Part shown: positions 48,101 through 60,100 of the stretch, piece by piece
How the letters are laid out: each line of letters opens with the position of its first letter
How positions within the stretch are numbered: the stretch's first letter is position 1
NCBI GenBank assembly: GCA_037349105.1
Contig: JAYJMM010000116.1
Coordinates: forward strand, 868,001 to 932,000
Direction of reading: 5' to 3'
DNA length: 64,000 nucleotides
Source: Limnomonas spitsbergensis
Lineage: Eukaryota > Chlorophyta > Chlorophyceae > Chlamydomonadales
The notes under the pieces: generated by a model
Database searches by the model: none
The model's input: only the letters and a program-made list of their open reading frames with translations
What the model was told of the DNA's origin: nothing
Made by a program: the position numbers and the translations under genes

Positions 48101-51100
48101 TTAACCCTGTTACCCCTCTACTGACCGTCAGGACCCCAAACCCTCAACACTAACACCCTCACTGGCTGTCATGACCCCGAACCCTAAACCCTGTCACCTC
48201 TCCTCTGACCGTCAGGACCCCGAAGCAGGCCCCGAGGATATGGAGGAGACGCTCACGCTCCAATTTGATCACCTGCGGAAGTGAGTAGACAACTTGCGGA
48301 AACGCAGGCCACCTGGGATGCAGCTGAAGTGTAGCTAAATGGTAGCTTAAGGGTAGCTTGGGTTTGATAAATGATAATTGTGTGTGCTCTGGCACCCCCC
48401 CCCTCTCATAAACGGTTCCATGCCATTTTCTGCCTGACTGCAGCTGCCTGGTGGACGCGTCCTCGTTGGTGCGTGAAGTAGCTGAATGGCATCTGAATGG
48501 TAGCTGAAACACCCAGAAATGAATGTATTGCCTGTTATTAGCTGTTTGGTGGACGTGTCCACGCTGGTGCATGATGCAGCTAAATTGTAGCTGAAACACC
48601 CTGAAATAGACATGTTGCCCGCCCGCAGCAGCGTGGTGAACGTCTGCCTGCTGGTGCGTGACGTAGCTAAATTGAAGCTGAAACACCCAGTCACAAATGA
48701 TTTGTCTGCCTGCAGCTGCCTGGTGGACGTGTGCCCGCTGGTGCGTGTGGCCGCAGTGGGCGGCGTGTCCACCATGCTCAACCTGTACTGGGAGCTCATC
48801 CCTGCCTCCACCACCGCCAGCCTCATCTCCAAGCTCACAGGTAGGAGGAGGGGGGCTTTTGCAGCTCAGGCAGGCAGGTTTGATGGAGGGGGTAGGCTCA
48901 TTCCCCCCCCCCCCCCCCCACCACCACCGCGAGCTTCATCTCAAAGCTCACAACTAGTCCTGGCACGCCCTGCGCTGTGCCCCGCAACCCCACCCTGCCC
49001 CGCCTCCCTTGTCTCAAACAGGGGAGCTGGCATACGACATGTCTCGTCACACACCCAACCCACCCAACCCCGCCTGTTACTCTTTAGGCTTGGCCTCACG
49101 TAACAGGGGAGCTGGCATGCGGCATACACCTGGCACACACCCAACCCACTCAAACCCTGACTTTTCCTTTTTTTGCCTGGCCACCCCCAACATGAGAGCT
49201 GGCTTACGGCATGTCCTGGCAAACACCCAACCCACCGCACCCCACCTCTTCTTTCTTTGCCTGGCCTCATTCACCAGGTGAGCTGGCATACGACATGTCC
49301 TGGCCAGCGGTGCGGTACGCCGTGCTGGAGGGCCTGAAGCATCTGGTAGACAACCCGAGATCTCTTGGCACAATCACCCACCCACCCACTTGACCCACCT
49401 AACCCACCCATCCCACCTCTTCCTTTCTTTGCCCGGCCTCATTCACCAGGGGAGCTGGCATACGACATGTCCTGGCCGGCGGTGCGGTGCGCGGTGCTGG
49501 AGGGCCTGACACAGCTGGTGGACAACCCGCATGCCCAGCCAGTGATGAAGAAGGCGCTGCCGCTGCTGGCCTCCCTGCTAGCAGACCCCAATCTCAAGGT
49601 GGAGCAGGGTCTCTCTGTGTGTGGGGAGGGAGGGGAAGGTCAAGGAATGGGGTTTGTTACTGCCGCTGCTGGCCTCCCTGCTGCCAGATCCCAGCCTCAA
49701 GATGGGGCAGGGTCTCAGCGTGGGGGGAGGGAGGGGAAGGTTAAGGAACGGGGTTTGTTGCTGCCGCTGCTGGCCTCCCTGCTGCCAGATCCCAGCCTCA
49801 AGGTGGGGCAGGGTCTCAGCGTGGGGGGAGGGAGGGGAAGGTTAAGGAACGGAGTTTGTTACTGCCGCTGCTGGCCTCCCTGCTGCCAGATCCCAGCCTC
49901 AAGGTGGGGCAGGGTCTCAGCGTGGGGGGAGGGGGTGGAGGCAGGGGCCAGGATTGGATGTTTAATATGTGGGGTAAGGGGAGGTGGGGGGGGAGGCTCG
50001 CCGTTGCTGCGTCTGGCCTCCCTGCTGGCAAATCTCGGCCTCATAGTGTCTGTCTGCGTGTGCACAGGGGCAAGCACGGGGGGTGGGCTCTAATTCTATG
50101 GCTCTGATCCTGTCCCTTGTTGCCATTCCAGGTCCTCATATAAGGCCAACCTCCTTCCGGTAGTACAGCCATCACCCTCCCACCCTTATGCACCCGCCTC
50201 TTGCGCCGAATGGACAGATCCATTAGGCCCTGGTCTACCAGTTCGGTGCCCAGTCCAGCATCCGCATGTATCGCTTGATCTGAACCCTTGGCCCTTAAGC
50301 AGTAACCGACCCCCCCCCCCCAGGTACGAGAAGGTATGGCCAACCTGCTTGGCGCTCTGTCCAGCAGCCGCGCTTTGCACTTCTATGACGTGGTTCCCGT
50401 GGACATGCTGCTGGACGTCATGGCGCATGACAGCCCCTCTGTCAGCAATCGCATCCAGGCCATCCTGGTGCCCAGCTACTTCCCGTGCCCCGAGGAGGGA
50501 TCCGTGAGTACTTGATGCATGCATGTAGGCGCATGCTGCATGCATGTAAGTGCATGGGGCAGCAGGCGTGGATGGCATTGCTCAATGCATGCATGCAGCT
50601 GGTGAGTGCATGATGCATGACACATGGGTTGTATTTCTCACTGCATGCTGCATGCATGTGCACGATGCGTGGTGCATGGATGCCAGTGCTGCATGCATGC
50701 AAGTGTTTTGTGCATCCTGCGTGTGAGTGCTCCCTGCATGCACGCTGCTGGCAAGTGCTTGTCGCATACTGGGGCGCCTTGGCTGGTGGCTGCTGCCAGG
50801 TGGCGTTTGGGGTAAACATGTCCCAACCTACAAAAAATTAATAACAGTGCATCCTATGCTACAGGACATATAATAAAGATTAGGGCACTATATTATAGAA
50901 ATTTATAGATTAGGGTACTATATTATAGATGTTTATAGATTAGGGCACTATATTATAGAAATTTATAGATTAGGGCACTATATTATAGATATTTATAGAT
51001 TAGGGCACTATATTATAGATGTTTATAGATTAGGGTACTATATTATAGATGTTTATAGATTAGGGCACTATATTATAGATATTTATAGATTAGGGCACTA

Positions 51101-54100
51101 TATTATAGAAATTTATAGATTAGGGCACTATATTATAGATATTTATAGATTAGGGTACTATATTATAGATGTTTATAGATTAGGGCACTATATTATAGAT
51201 ATTTATAGATTAGGGCACTATATTATAGATATTTATAGATTAGGGTACTATATTATAGATATTTATAGATTAGGGTACTATATCATAGAAATTTATAGAT
51301 TAGGGTACTATATTATAGATATTTATAGATTAGGGCACATCCATCCTAAAACACGTGGCATGAAAGGGAGATGCCGGAGCAGCGCCTTGGGCAGGAGGAC
51401 GGGGTCTATTATGCATGCGTGCCGACATGCCCCGCCACCGTGCAAGAAATGGCGTTGTTCTTCTGCTCATGATGTGTGTGTGTGTGTGTCTGTTGCGCGT
51501 CCCTGCCAGTGTTATTTTTAGAGAGTGGTATATCACAATCAGCTACAGCTCAGCTACACTGTGCCCCCCGGCCACAAGCCCCTGTTGCGGCCGGCACTGC
51601 TGTATGGGCCTCAGGCCGGAGGCCGGTCAAGGTTTGGTGGGAATCGGCCCAGGGGTAGTCGCGGGCGTCCCAGCAAAGGTGGTCCGATACCCACTAAAAT
51701 AAACACTGGTCCATGTCATGCAGGCTCGAGTGGCCATGCTCCTCAAGGCCAACCCGTCAGCGGGGCAGGCTTTCTGCCAGTACCTCGTCAGCAGCTACAC
51801 GCAGGCCTCCTCCACACACGGCTACAGGTGGGAGACGAAGCTGCTACAGGCGCACTAGTTCATAGGATCTTTTCTGGTGCACTCTAGCTACAATTCAGCT
51901 TCATCCTGGCCTGCGACTGAGGGGCCCTAATGCTTTGTCCTCTGGACGCAAGCTGGTTGAGCTTTGGTCCCAGCTGGTTATTGGTATAGCTGCCGTGCAG
52001 CTACCCAGAAGCTGTCCAGTTGGTTAAGTGGTAGCTACCGTGCAGCTACCTAGAAGCTGTCCAGTTGGGTTAGTGGTAGCTGCCTTGCAGCTACCTAAAA
52101 GCTGTCCAGCTCGAACCCTCTACAAGACTGGTTGACGCCATTGTTGCTGATCATTCTGACGAATGGTGTGTTCATAGTGTTTGGTGAGCTGTTAAATTTA
52201 CCGGCTCCGCAGTTGCCCCCCCTCTGCCGGGCTCTGCTGCGTCGTGCCCAGCTTTATTGCATGTTTCAATTGAAGTGTCACTTGCTGTCCACCTGCTGTA
52301 GGGCTTCCGTGCCCATTGAGCATGTGATCCGCCTCGCCTTCGATTTGAAGTGCCACCTGCTGGCCACTTGCGTGGCTATGCTGGCCAGCAGCGGCCCCAG
52401 AGCCGCCCCCGCTGCGGCCAAGAAGGGAAAGACGGGCCGCAACAGCCGGGCAAGCGCCAGGCAAAAGAAAGCAGCCACTGGTGAGAGGAGGCTGAGGGTA
52501 CGGGGTTTTGAGGATGAGTGTTGCCAGTTGCCCCCTAAGTTGCCAAGAAGTGGAAGACAGGGCGCAAAAGCCGGGCAAGCGTCAGGTAAAAGAAAGCAGC
52601 CACTGGTGAGAGGGGGCGGATGGAAGGGGTGTGAGATGAGTGGTTCCCCCTGGGTTGCCACGAAGGGATAGACAAGCCGCAAAAGCCAGGCAAGCGCCAG
52701 GCAGGAGAAGGCAGCAACTGCTGAGAGGAGGCCGAGGGAGAGTGCGCCACTGCGCCTTGGTGTGGTCTCCTCGAGGCATACAAAATGCAAGACGCCCGCT
52801 AAGGTTTAGGGTGTCCTGCAGCCTAAACCCTGAACCTGTTCCCATTCCCCTGTCACAGGGAAGAGACGTAAGCAGCCCGCTATGATTTAGGGTGTCCTGC
52901 AGCCTTAACCCTGAACCTGTTCCCATTCCCCTGTCACAGGGAAGAGGCGCAAGCAGCCCGCTATGATTTAGGGTGTCCTGCAGCCTAAACCCTGAACCTG
53001 TTCCCATTCCCCTGTCACAGGGAAGAGACGTAAGCAGCCCGCTATGATTTAGGGTGTCCTGCAGCCTTAACCCTGAACCTGTTCCCATTCCCCTGTCACA
53101 GGGAAGAGGCGCAAGCAGCCCGCTATGATTTAGGGTGTCCTGCAGCCTAAACCCTGAACCTGTTCCCATTCCCCTGTCACAGGGAAGAGGCGCAAGCAGC
53201 CCGTCGTAGCGGGCGCCGATGGTGCGGTGGCCGAGGCAGGGGAAGGTCATGTCAAGGAGGAGGAGGAGGTGAGGACCGCTGTTTGGCATCAGGGTTCATG
53301 CCCCAGACTAGGCGCGGACTGGGGTTGTGACTTAGACCAAACTAGGTGGCTGCGTCAAAGTGGAGGAGGTGAGGGTTGGGGTCTGGGGTTCAAAGGCTAG
53401 ACTGGATGGAGGCAACTTGAGCGGCCAGCCTCATACTTTCCAAGCAAATTTTTTCGACACGCTGCATTTCTACCGAAGCAGGCCGCTGCCTCAAGCCTTG
53501 TTGAAACCAGGTAGACTGGCCAGGAGCGTAAAATAAGCACGTGCGCCTGAGGGAAGCCCTGCAGGGTTGTGACTCGTGAGGTTAATGGATACTGTGTGGC
53601 AAAAGCCACGGCACAAGCTTACACGTCTTCACGCCATCTTCATGCGCTCCAAAGGCTGGTTAAGTAAGAAGGGCATGCGCTATTACCTGGGCTGTCTGGC
53701 AGAGTGCAGGGACACAGGGTTCGGAATATGGTCATATGACACGGAACGATAGGATACGGGATATTTTGCCAATACGGGACAAAAGTGTGGATTTCCAGGC
53801 GGTGCACCGTAGTGGACTGTATCGATACACTACACTACTGGTCCAAAACAATATGATACAATACGGGATTTTCGGCCAAAACGTCCCGTATCCTGTGTCC
53901 CGGGCCGAGTGTGATCAGCGAGGTGGCGTGTTGGGCAGGTGGCTGCAGACCTCTCAACAGGTTCCAACCCACAAGACATAAGACTGACTCGGCCCCACCC
54001 TGCCACCAGATGCTTTAGGACTTGTTGCTGTATGGCAGGGCCCTGGGGATCCCACCTGATGAGTGCTGTGCCGATCACTGTCTTTACGGTGGCGGAATTG

Positions 54101-57100
54101 CGTAGCTGAGTATCCGCACCCTTCACGAAAAGAAAAAACCAGCTGCTTTTACCAGTAAGGGACCGTAATTACTTACCCGATTTCTGAATTCTGGCGCAGT
54201 TTCACAGCACTGCACCTGCTGCTTTAGGACTTGTAGCATTATGGCCAGGCCCTGGGTACTTACCCTCACGGATGCTCTCTTACCAGATGCTTCATGGCCA
54301 GATTCTTCATGGCCTGATGCTCTATGATCTCATGCTCTATAGCCGGGTGCTCCAGGGCCTGATGCTCTGTAAACTGATGCTCTATGATATCATGCTCTAT
54401 GATCTCATGCTCTATGGCCGGATGCTCTGTAACCTGATGCTCTATAATATCATGCTCCATGGCGGGATGCATGTCCTCCTGCCCACAGGCGGCAGTTGTG
54501 ATTGAAGACGAGCCGGAGACACGCGAGAGCTGGACGTCCATCCTGGCAGGCCTGTCTCTGGTGTGTGTGAGGGGGGGATTGGGGGTGCAGGGTTTAAGAC
54601 CTGTGTTGTGTGTGTGAAGGGGAGATTGGGGGTTTAGGGTTAAAGACCTGTGTTATTTGTGTGAAGGGGAGATTGGGGGTTCAAAGGTTTTGATGCCTTC
54701 CTCTGGTACGTGTGATTATGAATTGAGGAGATCAAAGTTCAATGCTGGGTGTTAAGTTTTTGTGAGGGCCAGAGCTGTTTGTGTGAAGGGCAAGACCTAG
54801 ATTACGTGCACGGTACACATCGACATCTGTTGCCCTAGTCTAGGGTTTAGGGTTTAGTTGCACACATCTGTTGTACCCATTGCCCCATCGAGCCGAACAA
54901 CTCCAAGTGCTGGCTTTGCACCGATGGCACACGTCCAGCAGCCTATTTCGGGTTCAGGTTAAATCACCTGCCCGGCCGCTCGTGACTCGACGCAGATGCC
55001 TTGTCCAACCCTCTGCCCCCCTGTAAGCTACCTGGCTGGAGCAGTGCAACAGATGCAGTGTGGGGAGGGGGACGTTGCCAAATGTATTGCCTCACATGCG
55101 CTTTCCTGCAGGTCTGCCAGGGCTTAGCTGGAGCGGTGCAACAGATGCAGTGTGGCGTTTCCAAATGTGATGCCTCACACGGTGCTTTCCTGCAGGTCTG
55201 CCAGGGTCTGGCTGGAGCCCTGCATCAGATGCAGTGTGGGGAAGGAGACGTCGACGAGGTGTTTGAGGGGGACGAGCTGCTGCTGCTCTATGACGCCTGC
55301 CCCTTGGATGCAGCCAGGTATGCTGCACCAGCGACCCACATGGTGGTACAATTCAGCTACATCTGTGCCTTATCAAGCCATGTCATCTTACCTTGGCAGT
55401 ACAATTGGAATAAACCTGTGCCAATGACCAAGCAGGACTACGTGTGACTGTCTGTCAACCCTTTGCTCTTCAGAGCTGAACTTGCCTACTGTAGGTGTGC
55501 CTTGCCTTCCCTCGTAATGTTTTACAAGGGTGATGAGGAATATATTCTAATCAGTGCGGTGCAATTGCACCGAAAGTCAGAAATCGTGAGAGTAATGACG
55601 GTTGCTGGCTGGTAAAAGTAGCTAAATTTGCCTTGAAGTTATGGTGACTTAAACTCATCTAGGTAATTCAGCCGCCGTAAGAACTGCAAATGGCACTAAT
55701 TCAAATACTATTTGTCGAACGTTGGCGTCAGTTCAAGGAAATCGAGAGGTCTGTGCCGTACCCCAACCCCCCTCCTCTAACAGGGTGAGCGTCCAGCGCA
55801 TTGCGGCTGCGTTGCCCTTCCTCTCCGCCTCGGCCAGCATCCGGTCCCGCTTGATGGCCGATATCTCAACGGGGAGGCTGATGCACCATGTCACCTACGT
55901 TGTGGGCGCAGACGATGGCATCGAGGAGGACCCTGTGGAGAAACAGGACCAGGTGAATTTAAACCCTAGCCTAATTCAGGGGTTAGGGTTAGGGTCCTAG
56001 ACCCAAAACTCTAAACCCTACTCGATAAAGTCGAGGAGGATCCAGCGGAGAAACAGGACCTGATAATGGAAAACCCAGCTGGATATTGTTGGTTGGAAAA
56101 GCCAGCATATGCTCCTCCTAGGAAATGAAGAGCAGCAGATATGTTGAAAGTGAGATATGGTCGCTCCCCCTCCCCCCCCTGCATGCCTACCCCTCTGCCT
56201 GCTTCCCCCCTCCCTGCCTACTCCCCCTACTCACTGCCCTGTCCCTGCTGCACCCCTGTCCCTCCAGGCCACCACCCTGCGCGAGGCCGTGCGCTCGCTG
56301 TGCGGGCAGTGTGGCGGCGCCAAGCTGATGGCCATGATGATGGCCTCGCTGAGCCTCCGACCCTCCGGGACCATCCACGTACCGGGTGAGCGCAGGGTCT
56401 TCAAATAATCAAAAGAAAATGATGGCCTCAGGTCAGGTCTAGTGGGTTTTCATTCTTTATAATAAAAAAATGCAGATCTCACAGGTGAGGTCTGGAGGGT
56501 TCAGGGACTTGGGAAAATTAAATGCAGACTCCAGGTTTTGCAGGTGAGATCTGGAGGGCTCTAGCTGGCTGGCAAAAGTAGATTAAAAAGGAAATACATC
56601 CCGTGGCCCCAGAAGAGGTGGAGTTGGCAGGAACCTGCGTTCCATGCCTGTGTTTAACCTCAGGGTCTATTGCGAGTTCAGTGCCCCAACGCTTCCATAC
56701 ACGCATGTCACACACGCTCTCACAAGCATTCTCAAAAAAATTCCCTGCACGCATTCTCGCACGCGGTCTTGCACGCATTCTCGCACGCGGTCTTGCACGC
56801 ATTTCTTTTCTTCTGCGCATTCCTTGCACGCAATCTCACCCACATTTTCTCTCACACATTTCTCTCACACATTTTTTCTGCACATTCCTTGCATGACCTG
56901 GCAGTTGACAAGACCCCCCTCCCTCCCCCGGGCAGTGCCTCACGCTCATCATGCCCCCCCTCTGCTCGCTTTTTGTATCCTTGCAGTCGGCAAGCCCCCG
57001 GCCAAGAAGCATGGCAAATCAAAATCCATCATCAGAATAGAGGAAAAGGACGAGCTGGCGGATGTGTGGTGAGAGTTCATAAAAACCAGTCACAAAAAAA

Positions 57101-60100
57101 GATGTTTGTAATAAAAATCACGGTGCTTGCTTTCCCTGCCCGCCCACCTAAACATCCCCTAGGCTTGGTCTCATGTCCCCGCCCGCCCCCCTCAGCTGCC
57201 TGGCTTTCGACGAGGGCAAGCCTGAGGATAGCATCCTCCCCCTCCCCCCCCCCCCCCCCCCCCCTCCCCCCTTGATATCCCCTCAATGCCTGCTCCCCTG
57301 CCCAGTGTCATGACACTGTCTCTGCCCCCCTGTCCTCCTCCCTCAGCTGCTTGGCTTCTGGTGAGGGCGAGCCTGAGGACAGTATCCTGCCCAGTGTCAT
57401 GACACTGTCCCTGCCCCCTGCCCTCCCCCTCAGCTGCCTGGCTTGTGGTGAGGGCGAGCCTGAGGAACGCATCCTGCTGTGTCATGACACTGTCCCTGCC
57501 CCTTTGTCCTCCTCCCTCAGCTGCCTGGCTTGTGGTGAGGGCGAGCCTGAGGTCAGCATCCTACCCCCCTTCCTCCCTTGATATCCCCTTAAAACCCGCT
57601 CCTCTGTCCAGTATCATGACACTGTCCCTGTCCTTGCCCCCCGCCCCCCCCCCCCTCAGCTGCCTGGCTTGCAGTGAGGGGGAGCCTGAGGATAGCATCC
57701 TGCTGTGTGACGGCTGCGACGGCGCCTTCCACATGCAGTGCCTGCAGCCCGCCATCAAGCACGTGCCGGAGGGGACATGGTTCTGTCACAAGTGGGTTCA
57801 GGGCTCATGAACTGGTTAGGGTTGAGGGTTCACATCCTAAAGCTTGGAAGCCGTTGTGGAACTCTTGCCGTAGGGGACATGGTTCTGCCACATGTGGGTT
57901 CAGGGGTTATGTGTTGGTTAAAGTTAGGGTTGACGGTTCACATCCTAAACCTTGAAAGCCGTTGTGGGACACTTGCTGGAGGGGGACATGGTTCTGCCAC
58001 AAGTGAGTTAGGGGTTCTCATTATTTTTAGCTACCAGTGGTCTGGTGCCCGACCCCAAAGGCACAGAATTTAACCATGGGCACCAAGAATGTAGCCGAGG
58101 AGCACTGGAATGTAGCTGAGGAAAGATGTAGGCTGTATCTAGGCTTGCGCTAAATTTTACAACCGGCGCACGGTGTAAGTTATATGGTATAACAAAACCC
58201 TAGATGTAGCTGAGGCACACTGGCAGCACCGCTGGCATCATGCCTCCGTCCCGCCTCAAGATGTGAGTAGGAGTGAGCAGGGCTTCCAGCTGCTCAAAAA
58301 GCATCGGCAGCCAGGAGGCACACGGAAATGTAGCTGAGGAAAGATGAATTGTAGCTGAGACTCGCAGAATTGTAGCTGAGCCACTGAAAATACATTCCCC
58401 CAAAATCTCCCTCCAGATGTGAGCAGGGCTTCCAGCTGCTAAAAAACATCGGCACACGGAAATGTAGCTGAGGATAAGATGTGGCGGAGACTCACGGAAT
58501 AATAGCTGAGCCACTCCTTCCCGTGGAGTAGCTCAGCTACATACTGTGTAGTAAGTAGCTGAGCCACTACTCAGCTACATACATTCCCCCAACCTCCCTT
58601 CAGATGTGAGCAGGACGTCCAGCTGTGCACCATGGGCAGCCAGGAGGCGCTGGCGTGCGTCGCTGCCTCGTTGTCGCTCTCTGAGGGTCGGGCCGCACTC
58701 CGGGGCCAGGGGCTGATGGTGAAGCTGCTCGAGGGGCTGCGGGGCATAGCGCACCAGCAGGGCCAGCTCCTGCTCCGGGCCCTGGGGGGCTCCGAAACCA
58801 CGGGAGGCGACAGCGCCGCCCGCGGAGGCGCCGCGGCGGCAACGGCCGGCGACGCGGTCGGGCTGTACTGCCGCACCGCGCTGCACCTGTCCCTCTCGGC
58901 GGTCTTGGAGCCGGAAGCCGCTGAGCAGCTGCCGTCATCGACCCGTGATGACGCAGGCGGCGGCGGCCAGGCCGCCGCCTCTTCCACCCCGGGTGCCGCA
59001 GCTGGGTGCACCCCCGGCAGCAGTCATCGCGCCGCAAAGAGTCGCCTGAGCAACACCGAGGCGTTCACCGCAACGGTGAACGCGCTGAACGAGGCCGTGG
59101 AGATGTGCGAGGAGGTTCTCGAGGCCTGCCACGTGCCCGAAGAAGAGGACGGCGATGACGGGCCACGGGCGGCACCCCCCCAGGACCTTGCCTTGGAGTG
59201 CCTCGGCTTCGTCGGATCCGTGCTTTCGGTCGTGACTGACGCACAGCGTCTTTCGATCCTGGACCTCGCTGCCGGTGGGGGCAGCCAGGTGGCGCGGTTC
59301 TGTGATCTGGGTGCAAAGACGGCCAGGGTGGCCATTCAGTGCCACGCAGACAGCGGCAGCCGGCCGGCCACCAGGGTCCGCGATACCTTCTGCTATGCCC
59401 TGTCCATCGCCAAGCAGCTGGTTGTGCAGGCGCACGATGCAGCAGCAGCAGGTAGCGCGGCCAACAGGCAGACGCAGCAGGAGGAGGACCCGATGGAGCG
59501 CCTCAACGAGGACGCCGAGGCGGCGGCGGGCTGCGCCGTCGCTGCGGGGCCAGACGCGACGTTGCTAGCGCTGACGCACCTGGACAGGCTGGTGTGCCAG
59601 CTGTTGCACGACCTGCAGCGGCCTGAGGCGTCTGGCCTGCTTCAGGCGGTGCGACCGCAGCTGTCGTCCCTGCTGGGGTTGTTGCTGGAGCAGCAGCTGG
59701 CCCACACCTCGGGCCTGGGGCTTGGTCAGGCGACGGGGAGGACGCAGTCGCTGTCCTGCGCACCGCCGGCGGCTTGGCTCACTTCTGTGGCCGCAGCTGT
59801 TGGCCGCGCCGTGGTGGTCGGAGAGGTGGGCTTGCCATCGGATGAGGCGGAGGGGGAGGGGGAGGATGATGTGGAAGGAGATGACGATGCGCCTGCAGCA
59901 GATAGTCCTGGGAAGACGCTGGGGGGCGCAGCCAGACGGGTCAGCAAGCGCAGGAGCAGCCGGCGCCTCTCCGCCTCGTTGGCACCCTCAGCAGCTGGTG
60001 ATGAGGCTGCCGCAGACGTGCATGCAGTGGGTGACGGTGACGACACGTTGCCGGAGCAAGACGTGGAGGCTGGACCGGCCCCACCGGCAGCTCCTGAGAA

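Larger units (their letters stand above)
57660..58640 (+). other. PHD finger domain (CAP-G2 residues 872-916, exons 22-23)
   Basis: Eight zinc ligands are in place with canonical C4HC3 spacing: C872, C875, C887, C890, H895, C898, C913, C916 (C-x2-C-x11-C-x2-C-x4-H-x2-C-x14-C-x2-C). The last cysteine is supplied by exon 23 after in-frame splicing (CHK|CEQDV). The acidic lead-in EGEPEDSILLCDGCDGAFH and VPEGTWFC resemble the class of PHD fingers that read unmodified H3K4 (AIRE/BHC80/CHD4 type) rather than the H3K4me3 class, which has an aromatic cage. That binding preference is inference. Confidence 0.9.
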
